DNA of 8,492 bases, from the NCBI GenBank assembly GCA_958402445.1, contig CATXTO010000062.1, forward strand, positions 1 to 8,492, written 5' to 3'. The notes under the pieces were generated by a model that saw nothing but the letters and a program-made list of their open reading frames with translations, searched no databases and was not told the origin of the DNA. Source of the stretch: an uncultured Eubacteriales bacterium (GTDB lineage: Bacteria; Bacillota; Clostridia; Oscillospirales; Oscillospiraceae). Below are positions 1 to 6,623 of the stretch, piece by piece; position 1 is the stretch's first letter, and every line of letters starts with the position of its first letter. A program made the position numbers and the translations under genes.

Positions 1-250
1 ATGTCGTACCATCGATTTTCATCCCGTAGGGGCGTGCTTGGCACGCCCGCGGGCGGCCACAGGCCGCCCCTGCGTTTAGAAACAGCCGCAGGCGGTTTCC
101 CATGTCGTACCATCGATTTTCATCCCGTAGGGGCGTGCTTGGCACGCCCGCGGGCGACCGCCGGTCGCCCCAACAGCCACGAAATTGGGCGGCTCCCTGT
201 AGGGGCGTGCTTCGCACGCCCGCGGAACGACCACAGGTCGTTCCCTACAC
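1..250. repeat. Cluster of modular head/tail hairpin repeats (left edge)
   Basis: A 55-bp sequence at 1-55 is repeated without mismatch at 102-156 (offset 101 bp). It may extend left of the window. Each copy contains a 'head' hairpin (stem GGGCGTGC / GCACGCCC, 31-47 and 132-148), and a third head lies at 202-221. Heads are followed by 'tail' hairpins with a 3-nt loop: GGGCGGCC/GGCCGCCC (51-69), GAAAC-A-GCC/GGC-G-GTTTC (79-99, one mismatch), GGGCGACC/GGTCGCCC (152-170) and GGAACGACC/GGTCGTTCC (224-244). The most complete unit, 199-249, opens with GTAGGGGCG and closes with CCCTAC, so its ends are partly inverted. A tail remnant (GCCCCTACATT) is at 266-276. Open frames here are by-products of stop-poor repeats. 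Function is unknown; a non-autonomous mobile or structured intergenic element is plausible. Confidence 0.85.
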
Positions 251-480
251 CCCCCAAATCAGGTTGCCCCTACATTATGAAATAAAATTTGATCGTTCCA
301 ACAGCCCGTGACTTGCGCCGCCCCCGCGTTTCTGATCCGGCCACCGGGAACCGGATAGCGGGACGGCTTTTGGGGCAAGGTATTCCAGGTAGAACCTGCC
401 TGGCACGGCTGGAAATCCGTCCCATTTTCCCGGTCCGTGTCGAAACGCCGCCCATGCCTAAAAAATTTCCAATCCGCCCC
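251..480. other. Gene-free stretch upstream of the hrcA promoter
   Basis: No credible gene is present: the open frames have no ribosome binding site, and one runs through the CIRCE element. Small imperfect hairpins are visible, for example ATCCGG (335-340) with CCGGAT (351-356), and AGGT/ACCT around 387-398. An A/T tract at 460-468 sits about 12 bp upstream of the -35 box and could act as an UP-like element. I recognise no riboswitch or tRNA here. Confidence 0.5.
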
Positions 481-509
481 TTGACAACTGCCCGGGCGGG
501 TTGTATAGT
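481..509 (+). promoter_or_regulatory. Sigma-A promoter of the hrcA operon
   Basis: The -35 box TTGACA (481-486) matches consensus fully. The -10 box TATAGT (504-509) matches five of six positions, with the optimal 17-bp spacer. The predicted transcription start (about 515-517) falls at the left edge of the CIRCE element, so HrcA binding would block initiation directly. It is the only convincing promoter for the four heat-shock genes. Confidence 0.9.
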
Positions 510-513
510 TACC

Positions 514-540
514 TTAGCACTCCGGGGGATCGAGTGCTAA
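514..540. promoter_or_regulatory. CIRCE operator (HrcA binding site)
   Basis: TTAGCACTC (514-522), a 9-nt spacer, then GAGTGCTAA (532-540). This matches the CIRCE consensus TTAGCACTC-N9-GAGTGCTAA without mismatch. It lies immediately after the -10 box and ends two bases before the hrcA ribosome binding site (GGAGG, 543-547). In the mRNA the inverted repeat would form a hairpin at the extreme 5' end, next to the Shine-Dalgarno. Known role: HrcA binds the DNA and represses; heat inactivates HrcA and relieves repression. Confidence 0.98.
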
Positions 541-556
541 TCGGAGGCGATTACAC

Positions 557-1651
557 ATGGAACTCACCGAGCGGAAGAAAAAAGTCCTTCGGACCGTGGT
601 GGACCTGTACATCCGCACGGCGGAGCCCGTGGGCTCCAAGGCCATTGCGGCCATGCCGGATATGGAGTATTCCTCCGCCACCATTCGCAATGAGCTGGCC
701 GACCTGACCAGCATGGGCCTGCTGGAGCAGCCCCACACCTCCGCGGGCCGGATTCCCTCCCCGGCAGGTTATCGGCTGTATGTAGATGAGCTCATGCAGG
801 GCTATAAGCTCAGCATGGATGAGACCAAGAGCCTGCACGAGGCCATGGAGCTTCGCATGCAGGAGTTTGACAAGGTGCTAGAGAAGGTGGCAAAGCTGGT
901 CTCCCAGGCTACGGATCTGCCGGCCTATACGGTGGCAGCCCGGCAGGGCGCCGTCACCGTAAAGCGATTTGAAATCCTCATGGCCGAGGCCGGTTCCTTC
1001 ATCCTGGTGGTGATGACCACCGGCGACGTGGTCAAGAATAAATTGATCAAGCTGCCTCTGAACGTGACGGAAACGGACCTGCGGGTACTCAGCGCGGTGC
1101 TCAACGCCAGCATGACCGGCGTGCCTGCGGAGGAGTTCAGCCCGGCGCTTTTAGATCGGGTGACCCGAAGCGCCGGCGCCGCCGCCAGCCTGGTGCCCAT
1201 TGTGGTGGACTTCACCACCGCGGTGCTCCAGAGCCAGCACGGCGCGGAGGTCAGGCTATCGGGGCAGGCCCGGCTGCTGGGCCAGCCGGAGTACCGGGAC
1301 GTGGAGAAGGCCCAGGAGCTGCTGAGCAGCCTGGACGAGGAGATGATCGCCAATCTGCCCGCAGTGATGCGGGAAGAAAACGGAACCCAGATTCTAGTGG
1401 GTCCGGAAAACGTGGCCGAGCAGCTCAAAGACACCTCCGTGGTCATGACGAAATTCGACATCGGGGAGGGGTTGCAGGGACTCATCGGCGTAGTAGGGCC
1501 CACGCGGATGGACTACGCCAAGGTGACGGCCCGGCTGAGCTATTTTGCAGAGAATCTCTCCCGTATGTTCAAAAAGCCGGAGCCCAAGCCGCTGCCCGAG
1601 GGCAAGCAGCTCCCCCAGGGAGAGGATACAGAAACATCACAGGAGGCATAA
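557..1651 (+). CDS. hrcA: Heat-inducible transcription repressor HrcA
   Basis: HrcA is a dimeric repressor that binds CIRCE and keeps class I heat-shock genes off at normal temperature. In the family, its activity depends on folding help from GroEL, so titration of the chaperone by damaged proteins induces the regulon. The 364-residue product has the N-terminal winged-helix region (about 1-75), including the conserved stretch SSATIRNELADL (39-50), GLLEQPHTSAGRIPS (54-68) and GYRLYVDELM (71-80). The family's C-terminal signature is intact at IGVVGPTRMDYAKV (310-323). Residues about 339-364 form a charged, Pro/Gln/Glu-rich tail that makes it slightly longer than the usual ~340-350. The start is fixed by GGAGG at 543-547, 9 nt upstream. 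It is first in the operon and autoregulated through the CIRCE at 514-540. The AGGAGG for grpE (1641-1646) lies inside its last codons, so translation of the two is probably coupled. Confidence 0.97.
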   Translation: MELTERKKKVLRTVVDLYIRTAEPVGSKAIAAMPDMEYSSATIRNELADLTSMGLLEQPHTSAGRIPSPAGYRLYVDELMQGYKLSMDETKSLHEAMELRMQEFDKVLEKVAKLVSQATDLPAYTVAARQGAVTVKRFEILMAEAGSFILVVMTTGDVVKNKLIKLPLNVTETDLRVLSAVLNASMTGVPAEEFSPALLDRVTRSAGAAASLVPIVVDFTTAVLQSQHGAEVRLSGQARLLGQPEYRDVEKAQELLSSLDEEMIANLPAVMREENGTQILVGPENVAEQLKDTSVVMTKFDIGEGLQGLIGVVGPTRMDYAKVTARLSYFAENLSRMFKKPEPKPLPEGKQLPQGEDTETSQEA

Positions 1652-1654
1652 TCC

Positions 1655-2215
1655 ATGGCCGATCAGGAAAATAAAAAGAAGACAGACAAGAAGGACCGGG
1701 CCAAGGCCCAAGCGCCCGCCCCGGAGCCTGCGGCGGAGGCGTCCCAGCAGGAAGCCGCCGGGCAGGAGGATCTGGGGGCGGAGCTACAGAAGCTGCAAGA
1801 GCAGCTGGACCAGGAGCGGGAGGCGCATCTGCGCCTGGCCGCGGAGTATGACAACTTCCGCAAGCGGACCCAGAAGGAAAAGGACTGCAGCTACCAAAAC
1901 GGCCGGGCGGACACCGTGGAAAAGCTCCTGCCCGTCTATGACAATTTGGAGCGCGCCCTGAACCAGCCCACCCAGGACGCCGCCTTCAAAAAGGGCGTGG
2001 AGATGACTATGAACGAGCTGGTGAAGATTTTCGCCAGCCTGGAGGTGGAAATCTTCGGCGCGGCCGGGGAGACCTTCGACCCCAATCTGCACAACGCGGT
2101 GATGCATACCGAGGACGAGAGCGCAGGGGAGAACACCATCAGCCAGGTCTTCCAAAAAGGCATTAAGGTGGGCGAGAAGGTCGTCCGCTTCGCCATGGTT
2201 CAGGTGGCCAATTAG
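1655..2215 (+). CDS. grpE: Nucleotide exchange factor GrpE (DnaK co-chaperone)
   Basis: GrpE is a homodimer that opens the DnaK ATPase domain to release ADP, driving substrate release; in the family it also acts as a thermosensor. The 186-residue product has a disordered, Lys/Ala/Glu-rich N-terminus (1-38) and a long charged helix likely to form the dimer coiled coil (about 40-100, including AAEYDNFRKRTQKEKD at 62-77). The C-terminal beta domain that contacts DnaK follows, with FDPNLHNAVMHTED (141-154) and GENTISQVFQKGIKVGEKVVRFAMVQV (158-184, the GrpE signature region). The last signature usually reads RPAMV; here it is RFAMV. The start follows AGGAGG (1641-1646) by 8 nt, and only 3 nt separate it from the hrcA stop codon. 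Length is typical for a Gram-positive GrpE. Confidence 0.97.
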   Translation: MADQENKKKTDKKDRAKAQAPAPEPAAEASQQEAAGQEDLGAELQKLQEQLDQEREAHLRLAAEYDNFRKRTQKEKDCSYQNGRADTVEKLLPVYDNLERALNQPTQDAAFKKGVEMTMNELVKIFASLEVEIFGAAGETFDPNLHNAVMHTEDESAGENTISQVFQKGIKVGEKVVRFAMVQVAN

Positions 2216-2327
2216 GCCTGCCCACCGGCGCATTTTAAATCTTTATGCTGCGCCCGTATTCCCGGGCCGCGCTTACTATCATTCATTTGTAAATACTGGA
2301 TTTCATCATAGTAGGAGGATGAGCATT

Positions 2328-4142
2328 ATGGCTAAAATTATCGGCATCGATCTTGGCACGACCAATTCCTGCGTCGCCGTCCTGGAGGGCGGCGAACCGG
2401 TTGTCATTCCCAACGCCGAGGGAAACCGCACCACGCCTTCCGTGGTGGCCTTCGCCAAAAACGGCGAGCGTATGGTGGGCCAGGTGGCAAAGCGCCAGGC
2501 CGTCACCAACGCGGACCGCACCATCGCGTCCATCAAGCGTCACATGGGCTCCAATTATAAGGTGACCGTTGACGGCAAGAAGTACACGCCCCAGGAGATC
2601 TCCGCCATGATTCTGCAAAAGCTGAAGGCGGACGCGGAAAGCTATCTGGGCGGCCCGGTGACGGAGGCCGTCATCACGGTGCCCGCCTATTTTTCGGACT
2701 CTCAACGGCAGGCCACCAAGGACGCCGGAAAGATCGCCGGCCTGGACGTGAAGCGGATCATCAACGAGCCCACCGCCGCAGCCCTGGCCTACGGTCTGGA
2801 CAAGGAGACGGAGCAAAAGATCATGGTCTACGACCTGGGCGGCGGCACCTTCGACGTGTCCATTCTGGACATCGGCGACGGCGTCATCGAGGTCCTGGCT
2901 ACCGCCGGCGACACCCATCTGGGCGGCGACGACTTCGACCAGCGGATTATGGACCACCTGGTCGCCGAGTTTAAAAAGACCGAGGGCATCGATCTGTCCG
3001 CGGACAAGGTGGCCATGCAACGGCTGAAAGAGGCCGCCGAGAAGGCGAAAATCGAGCTCTCCGGCGTCACCACCACCAACATCAACCTGCCCTATATCAC
3101 CGCCGACGCCACGGGCCCCAAGCACCTGGACGTGACGCTGAGCCGGGCCAAATTCAACGAGCTCACCGCCGACCTGGTGGAGCGGACCATGGGTCCTGTG
3201 CGCCAGGCCATGTCCGATGCCAAGCTCTCCGCCGGGCAGCTGAACAAGGTCCTGCTGGTGGGCGGCTCCACCCGGATTCCCGCCGTACAGGACGCGGTGA
3301 AGAAGCTCACGGGTAAAGAGGGCTTTAAGGGCATCAACCCCGACGAGTGCGTGGCCGTGGGCGCCTGCATTCAGGGCGGCGTCCTGGGCGGCGATGTGAA
3401 GGACATTCTGCTGCTGGACGTGACGCCCCTGTCTCTGGGCATTGAGACCATGGGCGGCGTGTTCACCCGGCTCATCGACCGGAATACCACCATCCCCACC
3501 AAAAAGAGCCAGATTTTCTCCACCGCCGCCGACGGCCAGACCTCCGTGGAGGTCCATGTGCTCCAGGGCGAGCGGGAGATGGCCGCCTATAACAAGACCC
3601 TGGGCCGGTTCCAGCTCACGGGCATTGCGCCGGCGCCCCGGGGCGTACCCCAGATCGAGGTCACCTTCGATATCGACGCCAACGGCATTGTGAACGTGTC
3701 CGCCAAGGACCTAGGCACCGGCAAGGAGCAGAAAATCTCCATCACCGCCTCCACCAACCTGTCCAAAGACGAGATTGACAAGGCTGTGAAGGAGGCCGAG
3801 CAGTTCGCCTCCGAGGACAAGGCACGGAAGGAAGAGGTGGACGCCCACAACGCCGCGGACCAGCTGATCTATCAGAGTGAGAAGACCCTAGCCGACCTGG
3901 GCGACAAGATTCCAGAGTCCGAAAAGGCCCCCGTCCAGGCCGCTGTGGAAAAGCTCAAGGAGGTCAACAAGGGTAGCGACGTAGCCGCCATCCGGGCCGC
4001 CACGGAGGAGGCGCAGAAGGCGTTCTACGCTGTGTCCGAGAAGCTCTATCAGCAGACCGGCGCCCAGAACCCCAATCCCGGCCAGGGCGCCCCCGGCGAC
4101 GACGGCGTGGTGGACGCGGATTATGAGGAAGTTAAGGATTGA
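2328..4142 (+). CDS. dnaK: Molecular chaperone DnaK (Hsp70)
   Basis: Cytosolic ATP-dependent Hsp70 that binds exposed hydrophobic segments, working with DnaJ (ATPase stimulation) and GrpE (ADP release). The 604-residue product has the ATPase domain at about 1-355: phosphate-1 GIDLGTTNSC (6-15), NEPTAAALAYGLD (146-158), phosphate-2 YDLGGGTFD (168-176) and adenosine motif VGGSTRIPAV (311-320). The interdomain linker is ILLLDV (360-365), followed by the substrate-binding beta domain (about 366-475) and helical lid (about 480-575). The disordered tail ends VDADYEEVKD (595-604). Around residues 75-90 the roughly 24-residue insert of Gram-negative DnaKs is missing, supporting a monoderm host. An in-frame ATG at 2319 overlaps the AGGAGG at 2313-2318 and would give three extra residues; ATG 2328 has correct 9-nt spacing and the conserved MAKIIGIDLG start. 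The 112-nt gap after grpE has a weak GC hairpin (2252-2267) but no clear promoter or CIRCE. Confidence 0.99.
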   Translation: MAKIIGIDLGTTNSCVAVLEGGEPVVIPNAEGNRTTPSVVAFAKNGERMVGQVAKRQAVTNADRTIASIKRHMGSNYKVTVDGKKYTPQEISAMILQKLKADAESYLGGPVTEAVITVPAYFSDSQRQATKDAGKIAGLDVKRIINEPTAAALAYGLDKETEQKIMVYDLGGGTFDVSILDIGDGVIEVLATAGDTHLGGDDFDQRIMDHLVAEFKKTEGIDLSADKVAMQRLKEAAEKAKIELSGVTTTNINLPYITADATGPKHLDVTLSRAKFNELTADLVERTMGPVRQAMSDAKLSAGQLNKVLLVGGSTRIPAVQDAVKKLTGKEGFKGINPDECVAVGACIQGGVLGGDVKDILLLDVTPLSLGIETMGGVFTRLIDRNTTIPTKKSQIFSTAADGQTSVEVHVLQGEREMAAYNKTLGRFQLTGIAPAPRGVPQIEVTFDIDANGIVNVSAKDLGTGKEQKISITASTNLSKDEIDKAVKEAEQFASEDKARKEEVDAHNAADQLIYQSEKTLADLGDKIPESEKAPVQAAVEKLKEVNKGSDVAAIRAATEEAQKAFYAVSEKLYQQTGAQNPNPGQGAPGDDGVVDADYEEVKD

Positions 4143-4160
4143 TCCCGCTCCGGCGCGTTC

Positions 4161-4189
4161 CGGGGGGACGGAGGAATTCCGTCCCCCCG
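4161..4189 (+). promoter_or_regulatory. dnaK-dnaJ intergenic hairpin (attenuator or mRNA-stability element)
   Basis: A perfect 12-bp stem, 4161-4172 (CGGGGGGACGGA) pairing with 4178-4189 (TCCGTCCCCCCG), with a 5-nt loop GGAAT. The following bases are GC-rich with no T-tract, so it is unlikely to be a full intrinsic terminator. It could protect the 3' end of a processed dnaK mRNA or reduce read-through into dnaJ, keeping DnaJ below DnaK. The structure is visible; its role is inferred. Confidence 0.7.
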
Positions 4190-4231
4190 CCGCCGCGTCT
4201 GGTAGCAATTGTTCCTGCGAGGTGACGGACC

Positions 4232-5380
4232 ATGAGCAATGAGAAAAAAAGGGATTATTATGAGGTGCTGGGCGTGCAAAAAAACGCCGGCACCGAGGAA
4301 ATTAAAAAGGCGTACCGGAAAAAGGCCCTGGAGTATCACCCGGACCGCAATCCCGGCGACAAGGCCGCCGAGACCAAGTTCAAAGAGGTGGGCGAGGCCT
4401 ACGAGATTTTGTCCGATGCAGAGAAGCGGGCCCGATACGATCAGTACGGCTTTGCCGGGGTCGATCCCAATTTCGGCGCCGGGGGCGGCGGCTTTGGCGG
4501 CTTCGGCGGGTTTGGGGACGCCTTCTCCGGGTTCGGGGACATATTCGGCGACCTGTTTGGCGGCGGCCGCAGGAGCCCCAACGCCCCCCGGCAGGGGGAG
4601 AACGTGGGCGCCCGGCTGGAGCTGACCTTTGAGGAGGCCGCCTTCGGTGCGGAGAAGGAGGTCCCCGTGGCCCGCATCGAGACCTGCGCCAAGTGCGGCG
4701 GCAACGGCTGCGCGCCGGGCACGACCCCGGAGGTGTGCGCCACCTGCGGCGGCAGCGGCTCCGTGCGCACCACCCAGAATTTTATGGGTATGACCATGCA
4801 GTCCACCTCCGTCTGCCCCAAATGCGGCGGAGCGGGCCGCACCATTCAGGATCCCTGCCCCACCTGCCGGGGCAAGGGCAAGGTCCGGCGTTCCACCAAG
4901 GTCCGGGTTCAGATTCCCGCCGGCGTGGACGAGGGCCAGAGTGTTCGGGTCCGCGGCGAGGGCTGCTCCGGCACCAACGGCGGGGCCAACGGCGATCTGC
5001 TGGTGGAAATCAGCATCCGCAGCCATCCCTTCTTCCTGCGGGATGGGGCCAATGTGCTCTGCGAGCTGCCCGTCAGCTTCACCCAAGCGGCCCTGGGCGC
5101 GGAGCTGGAGGTGCCGACCCTGGACGGAAAGGTGCGCTATACCATTCCCGAGGGCACGCAGACCGGCACCGTGTTCCGGCTTCGGGGGAAGGGGATTCCC
5201 TTCGTCCATAGCAAGGCCCGGGGCGACCAATTGGTCACCGTGGTGGTGGAGACCCCCACCCGCCTGACCCGGGAGCAAAAGGAGCTGCTGCGGAAGTTTG
5301 GGGACAGCGCCAAGGACACCGGCACGCAGCCCAAAATCGCCAAGTTTTTTGAAAAGCTGCGGCAGAATTTTGATAAATGA
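4232..5380 (+). CDS. dnaJ: Co-chaperone DnaJ (type I Hsp40)
   Basis: DnaJ delivers unfolded clients to DnaK and stimulates its ATPase. The 382-residue product is a full-length type I protein. The J domain spans about 7-72, with HPD at 36-38 (the motif that triggers DnaK hydrolysis). A Gly/Phe-rich linker covers about 73-112. The zinc-finger domain has all four CxxCxGxG motifs: CAKCGGNG (152-159), CATCGGSG (169-176), CPKCGGAG (195-202) and CPTCRGKG (209-216). C-terminal substrate-binding and dimerisation domains run about 220-345 and beyond. Extra cysteines at 160, 245 and 277 lie outside the zinc motifs. The start follows GAGGTGA (4219-4225) by 6 nt. It shares the hrcA promoter, with no separate promoter seen. 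It is last in the operon: a terminator follows at once, so the prmA/rsmE genes often found after dnaJ in Firmicutes are not co-transcribed here. Confidence 0.98.
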   Translation: MSNEKKRDYYEVLGVQKNAGTEEIKKAYRKKALEYHPDRNPGDKAAETKFKEVGEAYEILSDAEKRARYDQYGFAGVDPNFGAGGGGFGGFGGFGDAFSGFGDIFGDLFGGGRRSPNAPRQGENVGARLELTFEEAAFGAEKEVPVARIETCAKCGGNGCAPGTTPEVCATCGGSGSVRTTQNFMGMTMQSTSVCPKCGGAGRTIQDPCPTCRGKGKVRRSTKVRVQIPAGVDEGQSVRVRGEGCSGTNGGANGDLLVEISIRSHPFFLRDGANVLCELPVSFTQAALGAELEVPTLDGKVRYTIPEGTQTGTVFRLRGKGIPFVHSKARGDQLVTVVVETPTRLTREQKELLRKFGDSAKDTGTQPKIAKFFEKLRQNFDK

Positions 5381-5387
5381 GCGCAGT

Positions 5388-5422
5388 AAATCGCCCTGCC
5401 GGCACACCGGCAGGGCGATTTT
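5388..5422 (+). terminator. Rho-independent terminator of the heat-shock operon
   Basis: A perfect 15-bp stem: 5388-5402 pairs with 5407-5421 (core TCGCCCTGCCGG / CCGGCAGGGCGA) around the tetraloop CACA. It begins 8 bases after the dnaJ stop codon. The 3' side ends in TTTT, a short U-tract. The flanking A's make it weakly bidirectional. It closes the hrcA-grpE-dnaK-dnaJ transcript. Confidence 0.88.
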
Positions 5423-5492
5423 GCGTGGACAGCGGGGGCGTATTCTGTATGCTTGGGAAATAACCGGCGTTTAATTTTACAGCACAAAACGG

Positions 5493-6095
5493 TAGGGGCG
5501 GACTGCGCTCACCCGCCGGACGCGCTCTGTCGGGGCGGGCTGCGCTCGCCCGTAAGCCCGCAAAGAGGAAGGATTTCTCAGCGGGCGACCACAGGTCGCC
5601 CCTACATCCCGGGATCGGACACGCCCTATAGGGAAGAGCTGCGTTTGTCCGTCGTCTTCCCTTGTCGGGGCGAGCTGCGCTCACCCGCCGGACGCGCTCT
5701 GTCGGGGCGGGCTGCGCTCACCCGTAAGCCCGCAAAGAGAAAGGATTTCTCAGCGGGCGACCACAGGTCGCCCCTACATCCCGGGGTCGGACACGCCCTA
5801 TAGGGATGAGCTGCGTTTGTCCATCGTTTTCCCTTGTAGGGGCGAGCTGCGCTCGCCCGCTGGACGCGCTCTGTCAGGGCGGACTGCGCTCGCCCGTAAG
5901 CCCGCAAAGGAGAAGGGTTTCTCAGCGGGCGACCACAGGTCGCCCCTACATCCCGGGGTCGGACACGCCCTATAGGGAAGAGCTGCGTTTGTCCGTCGTT
6001 TTCCCTTGTAGGGGCGGACTGCGCTCACCCGCCGGACGCGCTCTGTCGGGGCGGGCTGCGCTCGCCCGCGGAACGACCACAGGTCGTTCCCTACA
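5493..6095. repeat. Tandem array of a 172-bp composite hairpin repeat (3 full copies plus a partial)
   Basis: Units begin at 5493, 5665, 5837 and 6009, exactly 172 bp apart, each starting TAGGGGCG or TCGGGGCG. A full unit contains, in order: head hairpin A (GGGGCGRRCTGCGCTCRCCC), a second head B about 40 bp later, a linker with GTAAGCCCGCAAAG, a tail hairpin (GGGCGACC/GGTCGCCC; 5583-5601, 5755-5773, 5927-5945), the palindrome CCCTATAGGG (5624-5633, 5796-5805, 5968-5977), and a degraded third head ending TTTGTCC. Copies differ by scattered substitutions with no length change. The fourth copy stops after head B (about 6068) and is joined to a different tail, GGAACGACC/GGTCGTTCC (6070-6090), the type seen at 224-244. 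Because 172 is not a multiple of three, open frames through the array change register each unit and are not genes. Confidence 0.95.
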
Positions 6096-6255
6096 GTCCG
6101 GTATCGGTGGGATTTTCCATAGGGCGATCACAGGCCGGCCCTGCATTTTAGTGTTGAAAAATGGCGAAGGGTACCAAAATATGCCGTTCCAAGGGATACC
6201 GCGGGCCGCCTCTACATTGTGAAGCCCAGGGCGTTTCCAAATGGGCTGTTTTGGT
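6096..6255. repeat. Decayed remnants of the hairpin repeat family
   Basis: Recognisable but degraded pieces: GGGCGATCACAGG followed by CCGGCCCTGCATTT (6122-6149) resembles a tail plus the usual CCCTACAT end, and CGCGGGCCGCCTCTACATT (6200-6218) resembles a head/tail junction with the same end. A short inverted pair, AGCCCA (6223-6228) and TGGGCT (6242-6247), lies just past the stop of the - strand gene at 6256 and could help end its transcript. It lacks a proper U-tract on that strand, so this is weak. Confidence 0.5.
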
Positions 6256-6486
6256 TCAGTGAGCCGCCAGCCAGGCCGCCACCTTGGTTTTTGCCAGGCA
6301 TTGGATGGCCTCTTGGGCGTAGGCAGACGCGGCGCCGCCCCGAAAATACAAAAAGTACAGGCCGCCGGGGGTTTGGTACAGGGACTCCTCATAGCCCGCG
6401 GGGTCCCCAAAGGCGCCCTCCGTGTACTTTTTTATCAGCGCGGCGGTATCGGTATCGTACTCTCGCTTGCAAATTATTTTCTTCAT
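6256..6486 (-). CDS. Small uncharacterised protein (76 aa)
   Basis: A 76-residue protein starting MKKIICKREYDTDTAALIKK, with no signal peptide or membrane segment. The middle reads EESLYQTPGGLYFLYFRGG (about 34-52) and the C-terminus KTKVAAWLAAH. From memory this resembles a family of small uncharacterised Clostridia proteins of the form MKK-(I/V)-(x)n-YDT-(D/E)-TA ... LY-(x)n-G-x-(Y/F)FLY-(x)n-GG ... A-x-x-WA, often seen on chromosomes, phages and integrative elements. No biochemical function is known to me. Reality as a gene is supported by a perfect AAGGAGG (6493-6499 on the - strand) 6 nt before ATG at 6486, and by a consensus -10 promoter upstream. An upstream in-frame ATG (6507) would add seven residues but spans the ribosome binding site. 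It stands alone on the opposite strand to its neighbours, between a repeat array and ald, consistent with an independently acquired gene. Confidence 0.82.
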   Translation of the reverse strand: MKKIICKREYDTDTAALIKKYTEGAFGDPAGYEESLYQTPGGLYFLYFRGGAASAYAQEAIQCLAKTKVAAWLAAH

Positions 6487-6594
6487 AAAAAACCTCCTTG
6501 CCCCCATCCGGGTTTCGTGTTTTTATGCCCGAACCGGCCCGGCCTGGAAAAACCGCAGGGCGGGGCCGGAAGACATCTGTTTCTCATGGAAGCT

Positions 6595-6623
6595 ATTATA
6601 ATACAAAAGGGCCCCGGTTGCAA
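6595..6623 (-). promoter_or_regulatory. Promoter and structured leader of the small - strand gene
   Basis: On the - strand, TATAAT (6595-6600, exact consensus) is preceded by TTGCAA (6618-6623, four of six) with a 17-bp spacer. The predicted leader is about 100 nt. It contains an imperfect hairpin: CCGGCCC with GGGCCGG (6563-6569 and 6534-6540) and an inner CCTG/CAGG stem, upstream of the ribosome binding site. The hairpin could affect stability or translation; it matches no riboswitch class I know. Confidence 0.72.

Noticed and set aside
1..311. Open frames starting at positions 1 and 102
   Set aside because: Both begin at the same repeated ATG inside a direct repeat and encode Arg/Pro-rich sequence from hairpin repeats, with no ribosome binding site.
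2252..2267. Hairpin GCCCG/CGGGC in the grpE-dnaK gap as a terminator
   Set aside because: Only 5 bp, no U-tract, and the operon clearly continues; at most a minor processing site.
2283..3557. Long - strand open frame opposite dnaK (and a similar one opposite dnaJ, 4121-5407)
   Set aside because: These are shadows of GC-rich coding sequence: low-complexity Gly/His/Leu-rich translations, no ribosome binding site, overlapping unmistakable genes.
5493..6095. CRISPR array
   Set aside because: The units are 172 bp with internal hairpins and no short-repeat/unique-spacer alternation, and no cas genes are nearby.
5453..6410. Several overlapping open frames on both strands through the repeat array, with repeated Arg/Ala/Pro-rich peptides
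   Set aside because: They come from GC-rich, stop-poor repeats. The unit length of 172 is not a multiple of three, so the same peptide appears in a new frame each copy. None has a ribosome binding site.
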